Positions 17,760 through 28,023 of a stretch of DNA of 64,000 nt are shown here, in pieces (position 1 is the first letter of the stretch; each line of letters begins with the position of its first letter). Location of the stretch: NCBI RefSeq assembly GCF_900446255.1, contig NZ_UIGI01000001.1:4738763-4802762 (forward strand), given 5' to 3'. The position numbers and the translations under genes were made by a program. The notes beneath the pieces are model-generated. The model did not search any database and had not been told where the DNA came from. It saw only the letters and a program-made list of their open reading frames with translations. This DNA comes from Buttiauxella agrestis. GTDB taxonomy: Bacteria; Pseudomonadota; Gammaproteobacteria; Enterobacterales; Enterobacteriaceae.

Positions 17760-20311
17760 CTATTGCTGTACTGCTGAAGCAGCGGGGTTGAGCTATCGTC
17801 ATGATTAGCCGACGTCGCTGCTGTAATAGCCTGGGTGCGGAATGGAATCACCTGCGAGCGCCCATCTACTTTCACAATCTGATAAAACTGTGGCAAGTTG
17901 AAGTTGATAAAGCTTGAGCCATAGGTAAAGCGGTCGTGTGAAGACGAGTAGAAGCGGCTGACGTCGCGCACTAAATCTTCTTTGCTTCCTTCACAGTGGT
18001 GATAAACCTCTGCCCGGTTAGTCTCATCCAGAATATAGATATTAAATCCCTGGTCCTCATTCGATTCTTCAAAGAAGAACTGAATGATCCCTTCACTGGC
18101 AAAACCATCTACCACCGGCGGCAACTGAACCTGCTGGTTAGTTTCAACCTGCACCGACAAGCCATGCAGTTTGTTATGGGAAATCGCGCCGTAGAACTCG
18201 ACCGCATTCTCCAGTTTTTGCACTGAAACGCTCAGGCGTTCAAAGAACAGTCCCCACGTTTGGCCAGAAATACGCAGCGCTTTAAAGCGACCCGGCTCCT
18301 GACGTGTGCTCGATAAACGGAAATCGATACATTCAGAAACCAGTTGCTGAACGCGCGTGCGGATAAGTCCGCGCAGATGCTGGCTATAGCAGAACACTTC
18401 AACGCTATCCGGTGGCGCGGCATCCTGGTGCATTTTGCCCAGAATAGTTTTCAGCGCCTCAATCATTGATTGTTCACCGTTGAAATGCAGGGTACGCACT
18501 TCATTCCACGAGTTGCGGTAAAGCAGGTCAACGCTTCCCACCAGGCACTGTTGCTGCTGCCCGAAACTGAACACATCCAGTTTACGGAAATCGAAATGAA
18601 CCACCTGATTGCGGAACGCCGCCGTCGGGTCGTATTCGAGGTTAATGATAATAGAAAGATGACGAATTTCGCACGGGCTATACAACGCTTTGGCGGTTGG
18701 CGCAGGCAAACGCAGCGGGAAGTGGTGCGAAACGTCAGCCACCATTTCCTGCAATTTTGGCAAATCACAAATGCCGTTGCCCTTAATAAACAGGCGGGTG
18801 CGCGAGGTCAGCAGGCCGTTGAAGTAGGCCCATGCCACCAGCTTATTAAGATAACGGTTATATTCCAGCGGTTGATGGCTGATGATGGAATCCATGTTTG
18901 GCGCGCGGTTGTAGAGATACCAACCTGAACGGTTAGCACGACCCGGCGGAACATGAATAAAGGTCAGGTTCGGTTCTGACAAATCAGGGGAAATCTGCGG
19001 GTTAACCAGCGTGACTTTCCCCGGTAGCGCTTCAAACGCAGCGTACAGTTTACGGGTCAACACACCGATATCCTGCGGGCTGGCACTCACGCTGAGGTTG
19101 TTACGGCGAGCGAAGCGAATCAGGTTGCGATAGCTTTGCATCATCGCATCCAGAAGTTCGTTGTGCGCATCGCGGACCTGGTCGATTTTCCAGTTAGCGC
19201 GGTTATCGAGCATCGCCAGGCGTGGTTCATCCCAGCCCCAGTCTTTGACCAGTTGGCTTAAGACTTCACGACGCCAGCCTACACAGGCACGCTCGCGGGA
19301 CAATTTTTCGCACACTTTCAGATAGAAACAACGACGCACTAAATCCAGGCGCGCAGTGTCTTCGATTTGCGTGAGGTAATGGGTCACACGCTCCAGCATC
19401 ATGCAGTACGGATCAAGCCCAAAAGAGACTATCTCGCCATCATGCAAGCGCTGCTTAATGTCTTTTGCCAGTAAACGAGTATTCGGGTATTCCCAGGAAT
19501 AGGCTTCCAGCAGCAGCGTTTTGAGCACCGCTTTATAAGGTGAATCGATACTTTTATAGAGCTGCCACAAACTGGCACCAAAGTACTCTTCCGCCGACAG
19601 CGTGCTTAAACCACCAAGATCCAACCATTCGTTTGGCGTGAGCACGCCCTGCGAGTAGAGGCTCATTACGTAATCGTCGTAATGATCTTCTTCGTCGCCA
19701 GGCACCATACTCCACAGAATACGTTTACCCGCCAGGCGCACTGCGGTGCGGTAGAATTCATCGAGCAACAAGATGTGTTGGGTTGACCCACAATCTTCGC
19801 CGCCCAGACTGCCACTTTCGTTGTGGCGGAAGCGGTTTTCATCAATCAGGAAGAAGCTGACCTCAACGCCTAGCGAAGCGGCCCAGCTTTCCAGCACGCT
19901 ACATTTACGTTGCAGCAACTGACGCTCGTCGTTATCGAGCCATGACTGGTGACAAACCCAAATATCCAGATCGGATGAACAGCTCTGCCCAACGGACGAG
20001 GTGCTGCCCATTGAATAAAGGCCAGTGATAGGCAATTCACCCGATTCTGTTGTCTGCGGCGGCATGCCGCGCATCAATTCGAGTTCGTTGAGGTAGTGAC
20101 GTTGGGTTTCATCAGGCGTGTAGATGCATATGCCATGTGGAACGTTACCCTCAAGGTAACCTGGCATCAGCGGGTGATGATAATGTAACAATGTTGGCAG
20201 AAGACTGTAGACCTGTTGGAAAGCAGGCCCCATGGCAGCAAGTGCGCGATCTACACGCAGTTGGTTAATGGCATCCAGTCTCTGTTTAAGAGTCTCAATA
20301 TAGAGGTACAA
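17756..20311 (-). CDS. cyaA: Class I adenylate cyclase
   Basis: Makes cAMP from ATP; the C-terminal half responds to the glucose phosphotransferase system. It has 851 residues versus 848 in K-12. The catalytic N-terminal domain contains [20 protein letters not shown] near residue 103, with the metal-binding DxD. The start codon is TTG (20309-20311), conserved with K-12, where it keeps expression low. A CRP site lies about 90-110 bp upstream, consistent with repression by cAMP-CRP. The extreme C-terminus ([18 protein letters not shown]) is diverged. Confidence 0.97.
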   Translation of the reverse strand: MYLYIETLKQRLDAINQLRVDRALAAMGPAFQQVYSLLPTLLHYHHPLMPGYLEGNVPHGICIYTPDETQRHYLNELELMRGMPPQTTESGELPITGLYSMGSTSSVGQSCSSDLDIWVCHQSWLDNDERQLLQRKCSVLESWAASLGVEVSFFLIDENRFRHNESGSLGGEDCGSTQHILLLDEFYRTAVRLAGKRILWSMVPGDEEDHYDDYVMSLYSQGVLTPNEWLDLGGLSTLSAEEYFGASLWQLYKSIDSPYKAVLKTLLLEAYSWEYPNTRLLAKDIKQRLHDGEIVSFGLDPYCMMLERVTHYLTQIEDTARLDLVRRCFYLKVCEKLSRERACVGWRREVLSQLVKDWGWDEPRLAMLDNRANWKIDQVRDAHNELLDAMMQSYRNLIRFARRNNLSVSASPQDIGVLTRKLYAAFEALPGKVTLVNPQISPDLSEPNLTFIHVPPGRANRSGWYLYNRAPNMDSIISHQPLEYNRYLNKLVAWAYFNGLLTSRTRLFIKGNGICDLPKLQEMVADVSHHFPLRLPAPTAKALYSPCEIRHLSIIINLEYDPTAAFRNQVVHFDFRKLDVFSFGQQQQCLVGSVDLLYRNSWNEVRTLHFNGEQSMIEALKTILGKMHQDAAPPDSVEVFCYSQHLRGLIRTRVQQLVSECIDFRLSSTRQEPGRFKALRISGQTWGLFFERLSVSVQKLENAVEFYGAISHNKLHGLSVQVETNQQVQLPPVVDGFASEGIIQFFFEESNEDQGFNIYILDETNRAEVYHHCEGSKEDLVRDVSRFYSSSHDRFTYGSSFINFNLPQFYQIVKVDGRSQVIPFRTQAITAATSANHDDSSTPLLQQYSNS

Positions 20312-20400
20312 GACATATCGCCTGATGGTTTCAGTATTACGAAAAAACCCGTTTCCCGGTTGTTGCCTCTATTATAAACGACAAGGCAAAGAATTGCTGG

Positions 20401-20422
20401 AAACGTGATCAATTTAACACCT
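20401..20422. promoter_or_regulatory. CRP site in the cyaA promoter region
   Basis: On the minus strand GTGTTAAATTGATCACGTTT matches the CRP operator recalled from the E. coli cyaA P2 promoter. The consensus half-site GATCACG is intact and the other half (GTGTTA) is partial. It lies in the 281-bp divergent region between cyaA and hemC, the rest of which holds the promoters of both; I assign no further sites there. Confidence 0.7.
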
Positions 20423-20592
20423 TGCTGGTTGACCGTAAAGAAAGATGCGCTACTCGCCAAGTTCCTTACCGTCTACCCGCTTTATCTTCCATAATACGAA
20501 ATATGTCCCTCTTTTCCGCAAACCCGTTGAAACTGACAGCCTTCCTTGAAGAGTGGTAGGATGGTCAGGGACGATAATTACGGTAACAAGCA

Positions 20593-21534
20593 ATGTTAGA
20601 CAATGTATTAAGAATTGCCACTCGCCAAAGCCCATTAGCACTTTGGCAAGCACAATATGTCAAACAACGCCTCGAAGCGTGCCATCCCCAGCTCACGGTT
20701 GAACTGGTACCTATGGTTACGCGTGGCGACATCATTCTTGATACACCGCTGGCAAAAGTCGGCGGCAAGGGATTGTTTGTCAAAGAGTTGGAACTCGCAC
20801 TGCTTGAAGGCAGGGCAGATATCGCCGTGCATTCAATGAAAGATGTGCCGGTCGAATTTCCTGAAGGCTTAGGTTTAGTGACCATTTGCGAACGCGACGA
20901 TCCTCGCGACGCCTTTGTCTCGAATAATTTCGCCAGTCTGGATGATTTACCCGCAGGCAGCGTCGTGGGTACTTCAAGCCTACGCCGCCAGTGTCAGATT
21001 GCCGAACGTCGCCCGGATCTGGTGATTCGTTCTTTGCGCGGCAACGTTGGCACCCGTCTGGGTAAACTCGACAACGGTGATTATGACGCGATTATTCTGG
21101 CGGTCGCCGGGCTTAATCGACTGGGTCTGAAATCACGTATCCGTTACGCATTGCCTGCGGAAGTATCTCTGCCTGCTGTTGGCCAGGGCGCGGTGGGTAT
21201 TGAATGCCGTCTTGATGATGAACGCACTAAAGAACTGCTCGAATCGCTCAATCATGAAGAAACGGCCATTCGCGTGCGTGCTGAACGCGCCATGAATATG
21301 CGCCTTGAAGGTGGATGCCAGGTGCCGATTGGCAGTTATGCAGAATTGAGAGACGGTGAGCTATGGCTGCGGGCATTAGTGGGCGCACCTGACGGCTCTG
21401 TTCTGGTTCGCGGTGAACGTCGCGGCAAACCAGAAGACGCCGAAGTCATGGGCGTTTCGCTGGCGGAAGAGCTTCTCGATAAAGGCGCGCGCGAAATTCT
21501 TGCTGCCGTTTATGACGGAGATGCTCCGGCATGA
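20593..21534 (+). CDS. hemC: Hydroxymethylbilane synthase (porphobilinogen deaminase)
   Basis: Polymerises four porphobilinogens into hydroxymethylbilane, the third step of heme synthesis. It has 313 residues as in K-12. The cofactor-attachment Cys is in [12 protein letters not shown] (about residue 242). Conserved [11 protein letters not shown] and [11 protein letters not shown], with substrate-binding arginines, lie at about 126-155. First gene of hemCDXY, divergent from cyaA; its stop overlaps the hemD ATG by 4 bp. Confidence 0.98.
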   Translation: MLDNVLRIATRQSPLALWQAQYVKQRLEACHPQLTVELVPMVTRGDIILDTPLAKVGGKGLFVKELELALLEGRADIAVHSMKDVPVEFPEGLGLVTICERDDPRDAFVSNNFASLDDLPAGSVVGTSSLRRQCQIAERRPDLVIRSLRGNVGTRLGKLDNGDYDAIILAVAGLNRLGLKSRIRYALPAEVSLPAVGQGAVGIECRLDDERTKELLESLNHEETAIRVRAERAMNMRLEGGCQVPIGSYAELRDGELWLRALVGAPDGSVLVRGERRGKPEDAEVMGVSLAEELLDKGAREILAAVYDGDAPA

Positions 21535-22271
21535 CGATACTGGTCACCCGCCCTTCCCCCGCAGGGGATGAATTAGTGAGCAGACTGCGCGCACTGGGGC
21601 AGGTGGCGTATAGCTTTCCTCTCATCGAGTTTTCCCCAGGACGGCAGTTGGATAAATTGCCGTCCATGCTGGCGAGCCTTTCCGAAGGTGACCTGGTATT
21701 TCTGTTATCGCAGCACGTCATACATTTTGCTCATCCGCAATTAAAGCAGAACGCTATGTCATGGCCTGCAAGTCTTGCCTGGTTTGCTATTGGACGTACA
21801 ACTGCGTTAGCTTTTCACACTGTGAGCCATTTGCCGGTTCGTTATCCGCAAGACAGAGAAACGACGGAAGTGTTGCTACAATTACCTGAATTACAAAATG
21901 TTGCCGGGAAACGGGCGCTCATTTTGCGTGGGAATGGTGGTCGTGAACTGTTGGGCGAAACGCTGGCAGAACGCGGTGCAGAAGTCACCTTCTGCGAATG
22001 CTACCAAAGAAATGCCAGGATTTATGATGGAACGGAAGAAGCCTTTCGCTGGCGCGAACGTGGGGTTTCAACGCTGGTCGTAACGAGCGGTGAAATGCTA
22101 CAACAACTTTATGCGCTCATTCCCGAATGGTATCGAACAAATTGGTTACTCCGCTGCCGGCTTATCGTCGTCAGTGAGCGTCTGGCAGGCCTTGCCCAGG
22201 AACTGGGTTGGCAAGATATTCGGGTCGCCGATAACGCTGACAATGATGCGCTGCTTCGCGCATTACAATAA
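21531..22271 (+). CDS. hemD: Uroporphyrinogen-III synthase
   Basis: Cyclises hydroxymethylbilane with inversion of ring D. It has 246 residues as in K-12. The family is poorly conserved; visible landmarks are [17 protein letters not shown] at the N-terminus, [10 protein letters not shown] near residue 87 and [11 protein letters not shown] near 182, which contribute to the interdomain cleft. Coupled to hemC by an ATGA overlap and followed by hemX after 28 bp. Confidence 0.95.
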   Translation: MTILVTRPSPAGDELVSRLRALGQVAYSFPLIEFSPGRQLDKLPSMLASLSEGDLVFLLSQHVIHFAHPQLKQNAMSWPASLAWFAIGRTTALAFHTVSHLPVRYPQDRETTEVLLQLPELQNVAGKRALILRGNGGRELLGETLAERGAEVTFCECYQRNARIYDGTEEAFRWRERGVSTLVVTSGEMLQQLYALIPEWYRTNWLLRCRLIVVSERLAGLAQELGWQDIRVADNADNDALLRALQ

Positions 22272-22299
22272 ACCTAAAATATTATAATGGGACGCCACA

Positions 22300-23484
22300 A
22301 TGACGGAACAACATAATACCTCCGCCATGGTTGAAGAAACCAAACCGGCGGTGGAAAGCACGCCACTTCCAGAACAACCACCGCAAAAAAATCGTAGTGG
22401 AATTGCGGGCATTGCGCTGGGTGCTATCGCCATTGCTATTGCACTTGCGTTAGGTGGCGGTCTTTACAGTTATGGTAAGCATCAGGCAGCGGCGCAAAAT
22501 GCCAACACTGATGCCCTGGCAACGCAACTGACCGCGCTACAAAAGCAGCAAGAGCAGCAAGAGCAGCAGCAATCAGCTCTGGAAGCCACCATCAAGCAGC
22601 AGGCCACTGCACTTGAAGAGTCGAATCGCCAACAGGCAAATCTGGCGCGTGAACTGAATGAAGTACAGCAAAAAGTCGCTACTATTTCTGGCAGCGATGC
22701 GAAAACATGGTTACTGGCACAATCCGACTTTCTGGTGAAATTGGCAGGGCGCAAACTGTGGAGCGATCAGGACGTCACGACCGCCGCCGCATTATTGAAA
22801 AGCGCCGATGCCAGCCTGGCAGATATGAATGACCCAAGCCTGCTTCCCGTTCGCCGTGCGCTAACAGACGACATTTCAACGCTGTCTGCGATTACTCAGG
22901 TTGATTACGACGGGATAATTCTCAAGCTCAATCAGCTTTCTAATCAAGTTGATAACCTGCGTCTGGCGGATAACGATACCGACGATACGCCGATGGATTC
23001 CGACGGCAGTGAACTTTCCTCTACCGTCACTGAATGGCGTCAAAATCTCACCAAAAGCTGGCACAACTTTATGGATAGCTTCATTACTATCCGCCGCCGT
23101 GACGAAACGGCCGTTCCGCTTTTGGCTCCGAACCAGGATGTTTATCTACGTGAGAACATCCGTTCGCGCTTGCTGGTTGCAGCGCAAGCAGTGCCACGTC
23201 ATCAGGAAGAAACCTACAAGCAATCGCTGGAAAATGTTTCGACCTGGGTGCGTGCTTATTACGACACCAGCGACAGTGTGACAAAATCCTTCCTTGATGA
23301 TCTGGACTCTCTCAGCCAGCAAACCATCAATATGGATGTCCCGCAAACTCTGGAAAGCCAGCCGCTACTGGAAAAGCTGATGCAGACTCGGGTGCGTAAT
23401 TTGCTCGCTCAACCCGCTGCAAATGGCAGCGCTCCAGCAGAACCCGCGCCTGAACAGGCTCCTGCACCCGCTCAAGGAGAATAA
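22300..23484 (+). CDS. hemX: HemX membrane-anchored protein
   Basis: Inner-membrane protein of 394 residues: an acidic cytoplasmic N-terminus, one membrane segment (about 34-58, [19 protein letters not shown]), then a periplasmic coiled coil rich in Gln and Glu (about 75-130, repeats of QQEQQEQQQ) and a HemX domain. It is sometimes described as a uroporphyrinogen-III methyltransferase, but no SAM-binding motif is visible and the enzymatic claim is doubtful. The tail is Ala/Pro rich. It is third in the hem operon, two bases before hemY. Confidence 0.92.
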   Translation: MTEQHNTSAMVEETKPAVESTPLPEQPPQKNRSGIAGIALGAIAIAIALALGGGLYSYGKHQAAAQNANTDALATQLTALQKQQEQQEQQQSALEATIKQQATALEESNRQQANLARELNEVQQKVATISGSDAKTWLLAQSDFLVKLAGRKLWSDQDVTTAAALLKSADASLADMNDPSLLPVRRALTDDISTLSAITQVDYDGIILKLNQLSNQVDNLRLADNDTDDTPMDSDGSELSSTVTEWRQNLTKSWHNFMDSFITIRRRDETAVPLLAPNQDVYLRENIRSRLLVAAQAVPRHQEETYKQSLENVSTWVRAYYDTSDSVTKSFLDDLDSLSQQTINMDVPQTLESQPLLEKLMQTRVRNLLAQPAANGSAPAEPAPEQAPAPAQGE

Positions 23485-23486
23485 GC

Positions 23487-24683
23487 ATGATTAAAGTCTT
23501 ATTACTCTTTCTGCTGTTGATCGCCGGGATCGTTCTTGGGCCAATGTTAGCCGGGCACCAGGGTTACGTTCTGATTCAGACTGACAACTACAACGTCGAA
23601 ACTAGCGTCACGGGTCTGGTGATCATTCTTATCCTGACCATGGTAGTGCTCTTCGCCATTGAATGGGTGCTGCGCCGTGTATTCCGCACCGGTGCTCGTA
23701 CTCGTGGTTGGTTTGTTGGGCGCAAGAGCAGTCGCGCACGTAAGCAAACAAAAGCTGCATTGCTGAAACTGGCTGAAGGTGATCACCAGCAAGTTGAAAA
23801 ACTGATGCTGAAAAATGCCGATCATGCCGAGCAACCTGTGGTGAACTACCTTATGGCGGCCGAAGCTGCACAGCAACGCGGGGATGAAATTCGTGCTAAC
23901 CAGCATCTTGAACGTGCTGCCGAACTGGCGGATAACGATCAATTACCGGTCGAGATTACCCGTGTACGTTTGCAGTTAGCCCGCAATGAAAATCATGCCG
24001 CGCGTCATGGTGTCGATAAGCTGCTGGAGATTTCTCCGCGCCATCCTGAAGTTCTGCGTCTGGCAGAAATGGCATATGTCCGCACCGGTGCGTGGGGTTC
24101 GTTACTCGATATTTTGCCAGCAATGGACAAAGTACAGATTGGTGACGAAACTCATCGCCTCGCATTGCAACAGCAAGCCTGGATTGGCTTGATGGATCAG
24201 GCAATGGCAGAGCAAGGCAACGATGGTCTGAAAACCTGGTGGAAAAATCAAAGCCGTAAGACTCGTCACGAAACCGTGCTGCAAGTCGCGATGGCAGAGC
24301 ATCTTATTGAATGTGACGATCATGACGCCGCGCAGGAAATCATTCTTGATGGCCTGAAACGTCATTATGACGAACGTTTGATATTACTGATGCCGCGCCT
24401 GAAATCTGGCAATCCGGAGCAGCTTGAAAAAGCTCTGCGCCAGCAGATCAAAACGCAGGGCGATCGCCCACTGCTATACAGCACGCTCGGCCAGTTGCTG
24501 ATGAAACACGGTGAATGGCAGCAGGCATCCGAGGCTTTCCGTGAGGCAATTAAACAGCGCCCAGACGCTTTTGATTACGCATGGCTGGCTGATTGCCTGG
24601 ATAAACTGCATAACCCGGAAGAAGCGGCTCTGATGCGCCGTGACGGCCTGCTACTCACCCTGCAAAACAACACGGGTTCGTAA
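23487..24683 (+). CDS. hemY: HemY TPR-repeat inner-membrane protein
   Basis: Protein of 398 residues, the K-12 length, with two N-terminal membrane segments (about 1-21 and 42-62) and a tetratricopeptide-repeat C-terminal body, including NYLMAAEAAQQRGDEIRANQHL and LYSTLGQLLMKHGEWQQASEAF. It is not the protoporphyrinogen oxidase called HemY in Gram-positives. In E. coli it is co-transcribed with heme genes; its role is unclear. An intrinsic terminator follows. Confidence 0.94.
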   Translation: MIKVLLLFLLLIAGIVLGPMLAGHQGYVLIQTDNYNVETSVTGLVIILILTMVVLFAIEWVLRRVFRTGARTRGWFVGRKSSRARKQTKAALLKLAEGDHQQVEKLMLKNADHAEQPVVNYLMAAEAAQQRGDEIRANQHLERAAELADNDQLPVEITRVRLQLARNENHAARHGVDKLLEISPRHPEVLRLAEMAYVRTGAWGSLLDILPAMDKVQIGDETHRLALQQQAWIGLMDQAMAEQGNDGLKTWWKNQSRKTRHETVLQVAMAEHLIECDDHDAAQEIILDGLKRHYDERLILLMPRLKSGNPEQLEKALRQQIKTQGDRPLLYSTLGQLLMKHGEWQQASEAFREAIKQRPDAFDYAWLADCLDKLHNPEEAALMRRDGLLLTLQNNTGS

Positions 24684-24688
24684 CACCC

Positions 24689-24709
24689 AAGGGCGATCTC
24701 TTCGCCCTT
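24689..24709 (+). terminator. hemCDXY terminator
   Basis: Arms AAGGGCGA and TCGCCCTT enclose TCTCT and are followed by TTCCTTT, six bases after the hemY stop codon. It is a standard intrinsic terminator closing the hem operon. Confidence 0.85.
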
Positions 24710-24739
24710 TTCCTTTCTCAAATTCCTTTTCCGTATGCA

Positions 24740-24942
24740 AAAAAAAACACCTGCCAATTGGCAGGTGTTAAAACAGGTCTGTATGACAACTAAGTGGTGC
24801 TTCACTCAACGTTGTGTCCATGGTGTTGGATGAGGTCTGAAAGACGACATCTGTCGGTGGACGATAAGCACCGTAATCGGCTCTGCGTCATTCCTGGGTT
24901 TATGAAGCCTAAGCAAACATAAGAAGTGGAATGAGCATCTAC
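24740..24942 (-). ncRNA. glmZ: Small regulatory RNA GlmZ
   Basis: The minus strand from 24942 begins GTAGATGCTCATTCC and continues with segments that match E. coli GlmZ as I recall it, including GGAATGACGCAGAGCCG, CGGTGCTTATCGTCCAC and CCATGGACACAACGTTGAG. It ends in a strong terminator hairpin AACACCTGCC/GGCAGGTGTT plus nine T. GlmZ, with Hfq, activates glmS translation and is degraded through RapZ and RNase E unless the decoy GlmY accumulates. K-12 glmZ is also next to hemY. About 203 nt, close to the family length. Confidence 0.9.
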
Positions 24943-24953
24943 ACATATATTAT

Positions 24954-24969
24954 TGCATGATGCATGCCA
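24954..24969 (-). promoter_or_regulatory. Sigma54-type promoter of glmZ overlapping a sigma70 -10 box
   Basis: On the minus strand TGGCATGCATCATGCA fits the -24/-12 pattern TGGCAC-N5-TTGC, with GG and GC separated by ten bases and two mismatches. The GC lies 12 bases before the predicted first base of GlmZ. Immediately after it, TAATAT can serve as a sigma70 -10. Overlapping sigma54/sigma70 promoters are known for glmY, and for glmZ in some Enterobacteriaceae. Confidence 0.65.
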
Positions 24970-25081
24970 GGTTTGTATTCGAAATTAATATGACAATGTA
25001 ATTTCTTTTTGATCAGTATGTTATGCGATTCATTGTTGCCGCGGCGCTGACTGTTTAAGGACCCAGGATGGATAGCACGAG

Positions 25082-25099
25082 TGTCTCCATTTAGAGACA
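25082..25099. promoter_or_regulatory. GlrR (QseF)-type activator site upstream of glmZ
   Basis: TGTCTCCATTTAGAGACA is an exact TGTC-N10-GACA palindrome, the consensus for the response regulator GlrR that activates sigma54 promoters of glmY and glmZ. It lies about 140-157 bp upstream of the GlmZ start, a normal enhancer distance. The DNA between is AT-rich. Confidence 0.65.
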
Positions 25100-25212
25100 T
25101 ATAAACAGACAATTAAAACTAATCATTTATATCAATGAGTTATGAGTCACCAAACGACGACAATAAAAGCAGGAATGTCGCGAATAAGAGACTGGGATTG
25201 AAATGGACTGTT

Positions 25213-25256
25213 TTCGTAAGGGTGTCGGATGACGCTGCGCTTATCCGACCTACGAA
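25213..25256. repeat. REP-like palindrome between glmZ and the tRNA operon
   Basis: GTCGGAT and ATCCGAC arms flank a GC-rich centre, and outer TTCGTA and TACGAA arms extend the stem. The GGAT-n-ATCC layout ending in CTACG resembles enterobacterial REP (palindromic unit) elements. Only a single unit is seen. It lies in the 628-bp region between hemY and proM, otherwise occupied by the hem terminator, glmZ and its control region; K-12 has aslA and aslB near here. Confidence 0.6.
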
Positions 25257-25280
25257 ACGGTAAACTACAGACGTAAAAAA

Positions 25281-25300
25281 ACCCAATCTTTCGATTGGGT
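25281..25300 (-). terminator. Terminator of the argX-hisR-leuT-proM operon
   Basis: Arms ACCCAATC and GATTGGGT with a four-base loop, followed on the minus strand by seven T, 12 bp beyond the CCA end of proM. A canonical intrinsic terminator. Confidence 0.88.
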
Positions 25301-25311
25301 TTTCTTGAATT

Positions 25312-25388
25312 TGGTCGGCGAGAGAGGATTCGAACCTCCGACCCACTGGTCCCAAACCAGTTGCGCTACCAAGCTGCGCTACTCGCCG
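25312..25388 (-). tRNA. proM: tRNA-Pro (anticodon TGG)
   Basis: A 77-nt cloverleaf starting CGGCGAGTAGCGCAGC, anticodon loop TTTGGGA, T loop GTTCGAATCC, and an encoded CCA end. It is the last of four tRNAs read as argX-hisR-leuT-proM, the K-12 order. Confidence 0.97.
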
Positions 25389-25424
25389 AAATACTGCTTC
25401 ACTTCTTATTGCTTAACTTAGAGA

Positions 25425-25511
25425 TGGTGCGAAGAGAGGGACTTGAACCCTCACGTCCGTAAGAACACTAACACCTGAAGCTAGCGCGTCTACCAATTCC
25501 GCCACCTTCGC
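25425..25511 (-). tRNA. leuT: tRNA-Leu (anticodon CAG)
   Basis: An 87-nt class II tRNA with a long variable arm, starting GCGAAGGTGGCGGAATTGG, anticodon loop CTTCAGGT and an encoded CCA. Third gene of the tRNA operon. Confidence 0.97.
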
Positions 25512-25527
25512 AATATCACTAAATTAA

Positions 25528-25603
25528 TGGGGTGGCTAATGGGACTCGAACCCACGACAACTGGAATCACAATCCAGGGCTCTACCAACTGAGCTATAGC
25601 CAC
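25528..25603 (-). tRNA. hisR: tRNA-His (anticodon GTG)
   Basis: A 76-nt tRNA starting GTGGCTATAGCTCAG with anticodon loop TTGTGAT. The end CACCCCA leaves the discriminator C73 that pairs with the extra G-1 required by histidyl-tRNA synthetase. Second gene of the operon. Confidence 0.97.
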
Positions 25604-25676
25604 CACTGTAAATCTTTTCGCGCGGTCTACCTTCTTAAGAAGGGATTCCGCCGCAGCTCCAGCGCCATTCAATCAA

Positions 25677-25753
<77 letters not shown>

Positions 25754-25774
25754 ATAGCGCCGTTGCGGGGTCGG

Positions 25775-25803
25775 ATATTACGGCCTTCATGCCCACCTGT
25801 CTA
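25775..25803 (-). promoter_or_regulatory. Promoter of the argX tRNA operon
   Basis: On the minus strand TAGACA (25798-25803) and TAATAT (25775-25780) are 17 bp apart. The segment after the -10 is CCGACCCCGC, a GC-rich discriminator typical of stringently controlled stable-RNA promoters. K-12 yifK, which precedes argX there, is missing, so wecG is the next gene. Confidence 0.7.
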
Positions 25804-25909
25804 GTGCTTATTTCAATAAAATGCGCATTTGGTTACGCTTTGCACATTCTGATGATTATACAGCCAAAAATACCCGCTAAACTCGCTTTATCTCTACAAA
25901 CACTGCCGC

Positions 25910-26650
25910 TTACAGCCGTCCTGTGTAATGCCAGCCCAGATAACGCAGCAGCTTTATTTGACGCGTAATGCGGCTCGGTTGCGACAATAAGCGATATAAC
26001 CACTCCAGACCCAAGTTTTGCCAGACCTTTGGCGCACGCTTCACATGGCCGGTGAAAACATCGTAGGTGCCACCCACGCCCATATACAAAGCATCTGGAT
26101 AAACCTTGCGGCAATCGCGCATGAAGATTTCCTGGCGTGGCGATCCCATCGCGACCGTGATTATCGCCGCACCACTGTCGCGAATACGCTCGAATAAAGC
26201 GGCTTGTTGTTCGGGTTTAAAGTAGCCATCCTGGCTACCGACAATATTGACCTGCCACTGCCCACGCAGCTTTGCTTCAGTTTGCGCCAGTATTTCCGGT
26301 TTGCCGCCAATCAGAAACACAGGTGTGCCTTCCCGCCCGGCACGCTGCATCAATGCTTCCCAGAGATCGGCTCCTGGTACACGCGACACCACGGCCCCCG
26401 GAAACTTTTTACGAATCGAGCGCACAACGCTGATGCCATCTGCGTATTTGTATTCCGCATTTTCGATTAACGTTCGCACTTCTTGCTCGCGTTCAGCAGC
26501 AAGGATTTTCTCAGCGTTAATCGCCACCAGCGTCCCGCTACGCAGCGAGCCGCCTGCGTAGAGATAATCCAAAGCATGTTGCATATCGCGCCAGCCCAAA
26601 AGCTCCAGACCGCGAATCGCATAAGACGGTGCGGTAGTTAGCTCGTTCAT
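25910..26650 (-). CDS. wecG: UDP-ManNAcA transferase of ECA synthesis
   Basis: Transfers N-acetylmannosaminuronate to undecaprenyl-PP-GlcNAc to form ECA lipid II at the cytoplasmic face of the inner membrane. It has 246 residues as in K-12, family GT26 (WecG/TagA/CpsF). Conserved segments are LNAEKI-like [11 protein letters not shown] near residue 43, [15 protein letters not shown] near 115, and [14 protein letters not shown] near 167. Last gene of the ECA operon; its ATG overlaps the wzyE stop by 4 bp. Confidence 0.96.
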   Translation of the reverse strand: MNELTTAPSYAIRGLELLGWRDMQHALDYLYAGGSLRSGTLVAINAEKILAAEREQEVRTLIENAEYKYADGISVVRSIRKKFPGAVVSRVPGADLWEALMQRAGREGTPVFLIGGKPEILAQTEAKLRGQWQVNIVGSQDGYFKPEQQAALFERIRDSGAAIITVAMGSPRQEIFMRDCRKVYPDALYMGVGGTYDVFTGHVKRAPKVWQNLGLEWLYRLLSQPSRITRQIKLLRYLGWHYTGRL

Positions 26651-28023
26651 GATATTCCTTGTGATGCATTTTGGGAGTCAGACATCACGCGTGGCGAACG
26701 ACGTAGCCGTTGATGTACCAATCCCGCACTATCAAATAACCAGTAAAGGAGTTTTGCCAGCAACAGGCAGGCGCCAAAAATCACAATGAAAAACACCACG
26801 CGTGAAACAAAGGAATCCAGCCCCTCTCGCGCCAGCACAATCATGTTAAAGATGGCCCCGAAACAGAAGCTATGCAAAATGGCGGCTTTATACTTGTTGG
26901 TTTCACGGTTGCCCAGTTCATACAACCAATCAAACCATTTGATAATCAGACCCACCACAACGGCACCCAGCGGGATAAACCACACGCCGCCCATAACCAC
27001 CAGCGATCCAATTAACGTCGGTGAAATCGCCAGCCCTGAATGGTTGTTGAGGATTTCCCAGGTAAAGTAGTTCGCGCTATTCAGGACGATACCTGGGCGA
27101 CTCGGCCATAGCCAGGTGGGGATAAAGACATAGAAATCACGCACAATCGGTGCCAGGCCCTGGAACTCAATTTTGTCGTAATTTTGCAGCAGTAACCCTA
27201 GATTTTCCCACGGCGAGAAAGTATCGCGCGTCAGATACAAGAAGGTATAAAACGCTTCGTCGCCGCTCACGTCCATGCCGTAGCGCTTTAGCGCCAACCA
27301 GAACATGCCGACAATGCCGAATATCCCCGCAGCCGCCAGCATCCACAACGAAATCCAGCCGCGAATAATACCGATGAACAAGAAGATGGCGAACGCAATG
27401 ATAATATTGGCGCGAGTCCCGCCGACAATCATGTAAGTCAACAAACCAAACGCGACGGTGCTGACCAGGAAAAACATCCAGGAACGGCCATCCTGTTTGA
27501 GGAAATAGACCACCAACATCGCGGGAATAAAGAAGTAGAAGAAGCGTTTTAACGCAACGCCCGAGACTTCGCTGGAGAATATCTGGCTGTACGAATGCAG
27601 TTTAAACAGCAAAAAACCGTTATGCATAAAGAAGATGCCGACGCTCACCAATGCCACTACGGCCAGCATCACCCACGTCAAATGCGTTTCAACGCGATTC
27701 ATCGTAAACACCGGCCGCCGCACCGCGTTGCTGCGTTTCTCCCGCAACCGTGTTTTGTAGGCAACATAATAGATGCCGTAAAAACATGCGGCGGCTAGCT
27801 GCGCTTGCAACAGAACGTCTGCTGGAACGACGGACACCCCAAAGCGGAAGACTAATGTGCAGGTAAACGGAAAGCCGAAGAAAAACGTCAGCAAATACAA
27901 TAATGAGAAGAAGACATTGAAATTGAAACGTACCCGGCGGAATTCCTGGTACGTTAAAACGCCAATGAACATTACCGAGGCAAACCAGACCACAAACAAA
28001 CCGCCAAATTGCAGCAAACTCAT
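26647..28023 (-). CDS. wzyE: ECA polymerase WzyE
   Basis: Polytopic inner-membrane polymerase that joins ECA trisaccharide repeats on the periplasmic side. It has 458 residues (K-12 450), with about 11 membrane segments and the conserved [20 protein letters not shown]. The start [13 protein letters not shown] matches K-12; a frame start 13 codons upstream lies inside wecF and lacks homology. The C-terminal tail is diverged. Overlaps wecF upstream and wecG downstream by 4 bp each. Confidence 0.96.
   Translation of the reverse strand: MSLLQFGGLFVVWFASVMFIGVLTYQEFRRVRFNFNVFFSLLYLLTFFFGFPFTCTLVFRFGVSVVPADVLLQAQLAAACFYGIYYVAYKTRLREKRSNAVRRPVFTMNRVETHLTWVMLAVVALVSVGIFFMHNGFLLFKLHSYSQIFSSEVSGVALKRFFYFFIPAMLVVYFLKQDGRSWMFFLVSTVAFGLLTYMIVGGTRANIIIAFAIFLFIGIIRGWISLWMLAAAGIFGIVGMFWLALKRYGMDVSGDEAFYTFLYLTRDTFSPWENLGLLLQNYDKIEFQGLAPIVRDFYVFIPTWLWPSRPGIVLNSANYFTWEILNNHSGLAISPTLIGSLVVMGGVWFIPLGAVVVGLIIKWFDWLYELGNRETNKYKAAILHSFCFGAIFNMIVLAREGLDSFVSRVVFFIVIFGACLLLAKLLYWLFDSAGLVHQRLRRSPRVMSDSQNASQGIS

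Noticed and set aside
22552-22575. CAG/GCA-rich short repeat in hemX as a possible simple-sequence switch.
   Set aside because: The units are imperfect and encode the Gln/Glu coiled coil; length change would stay in frame, so phase variation is unlikely.
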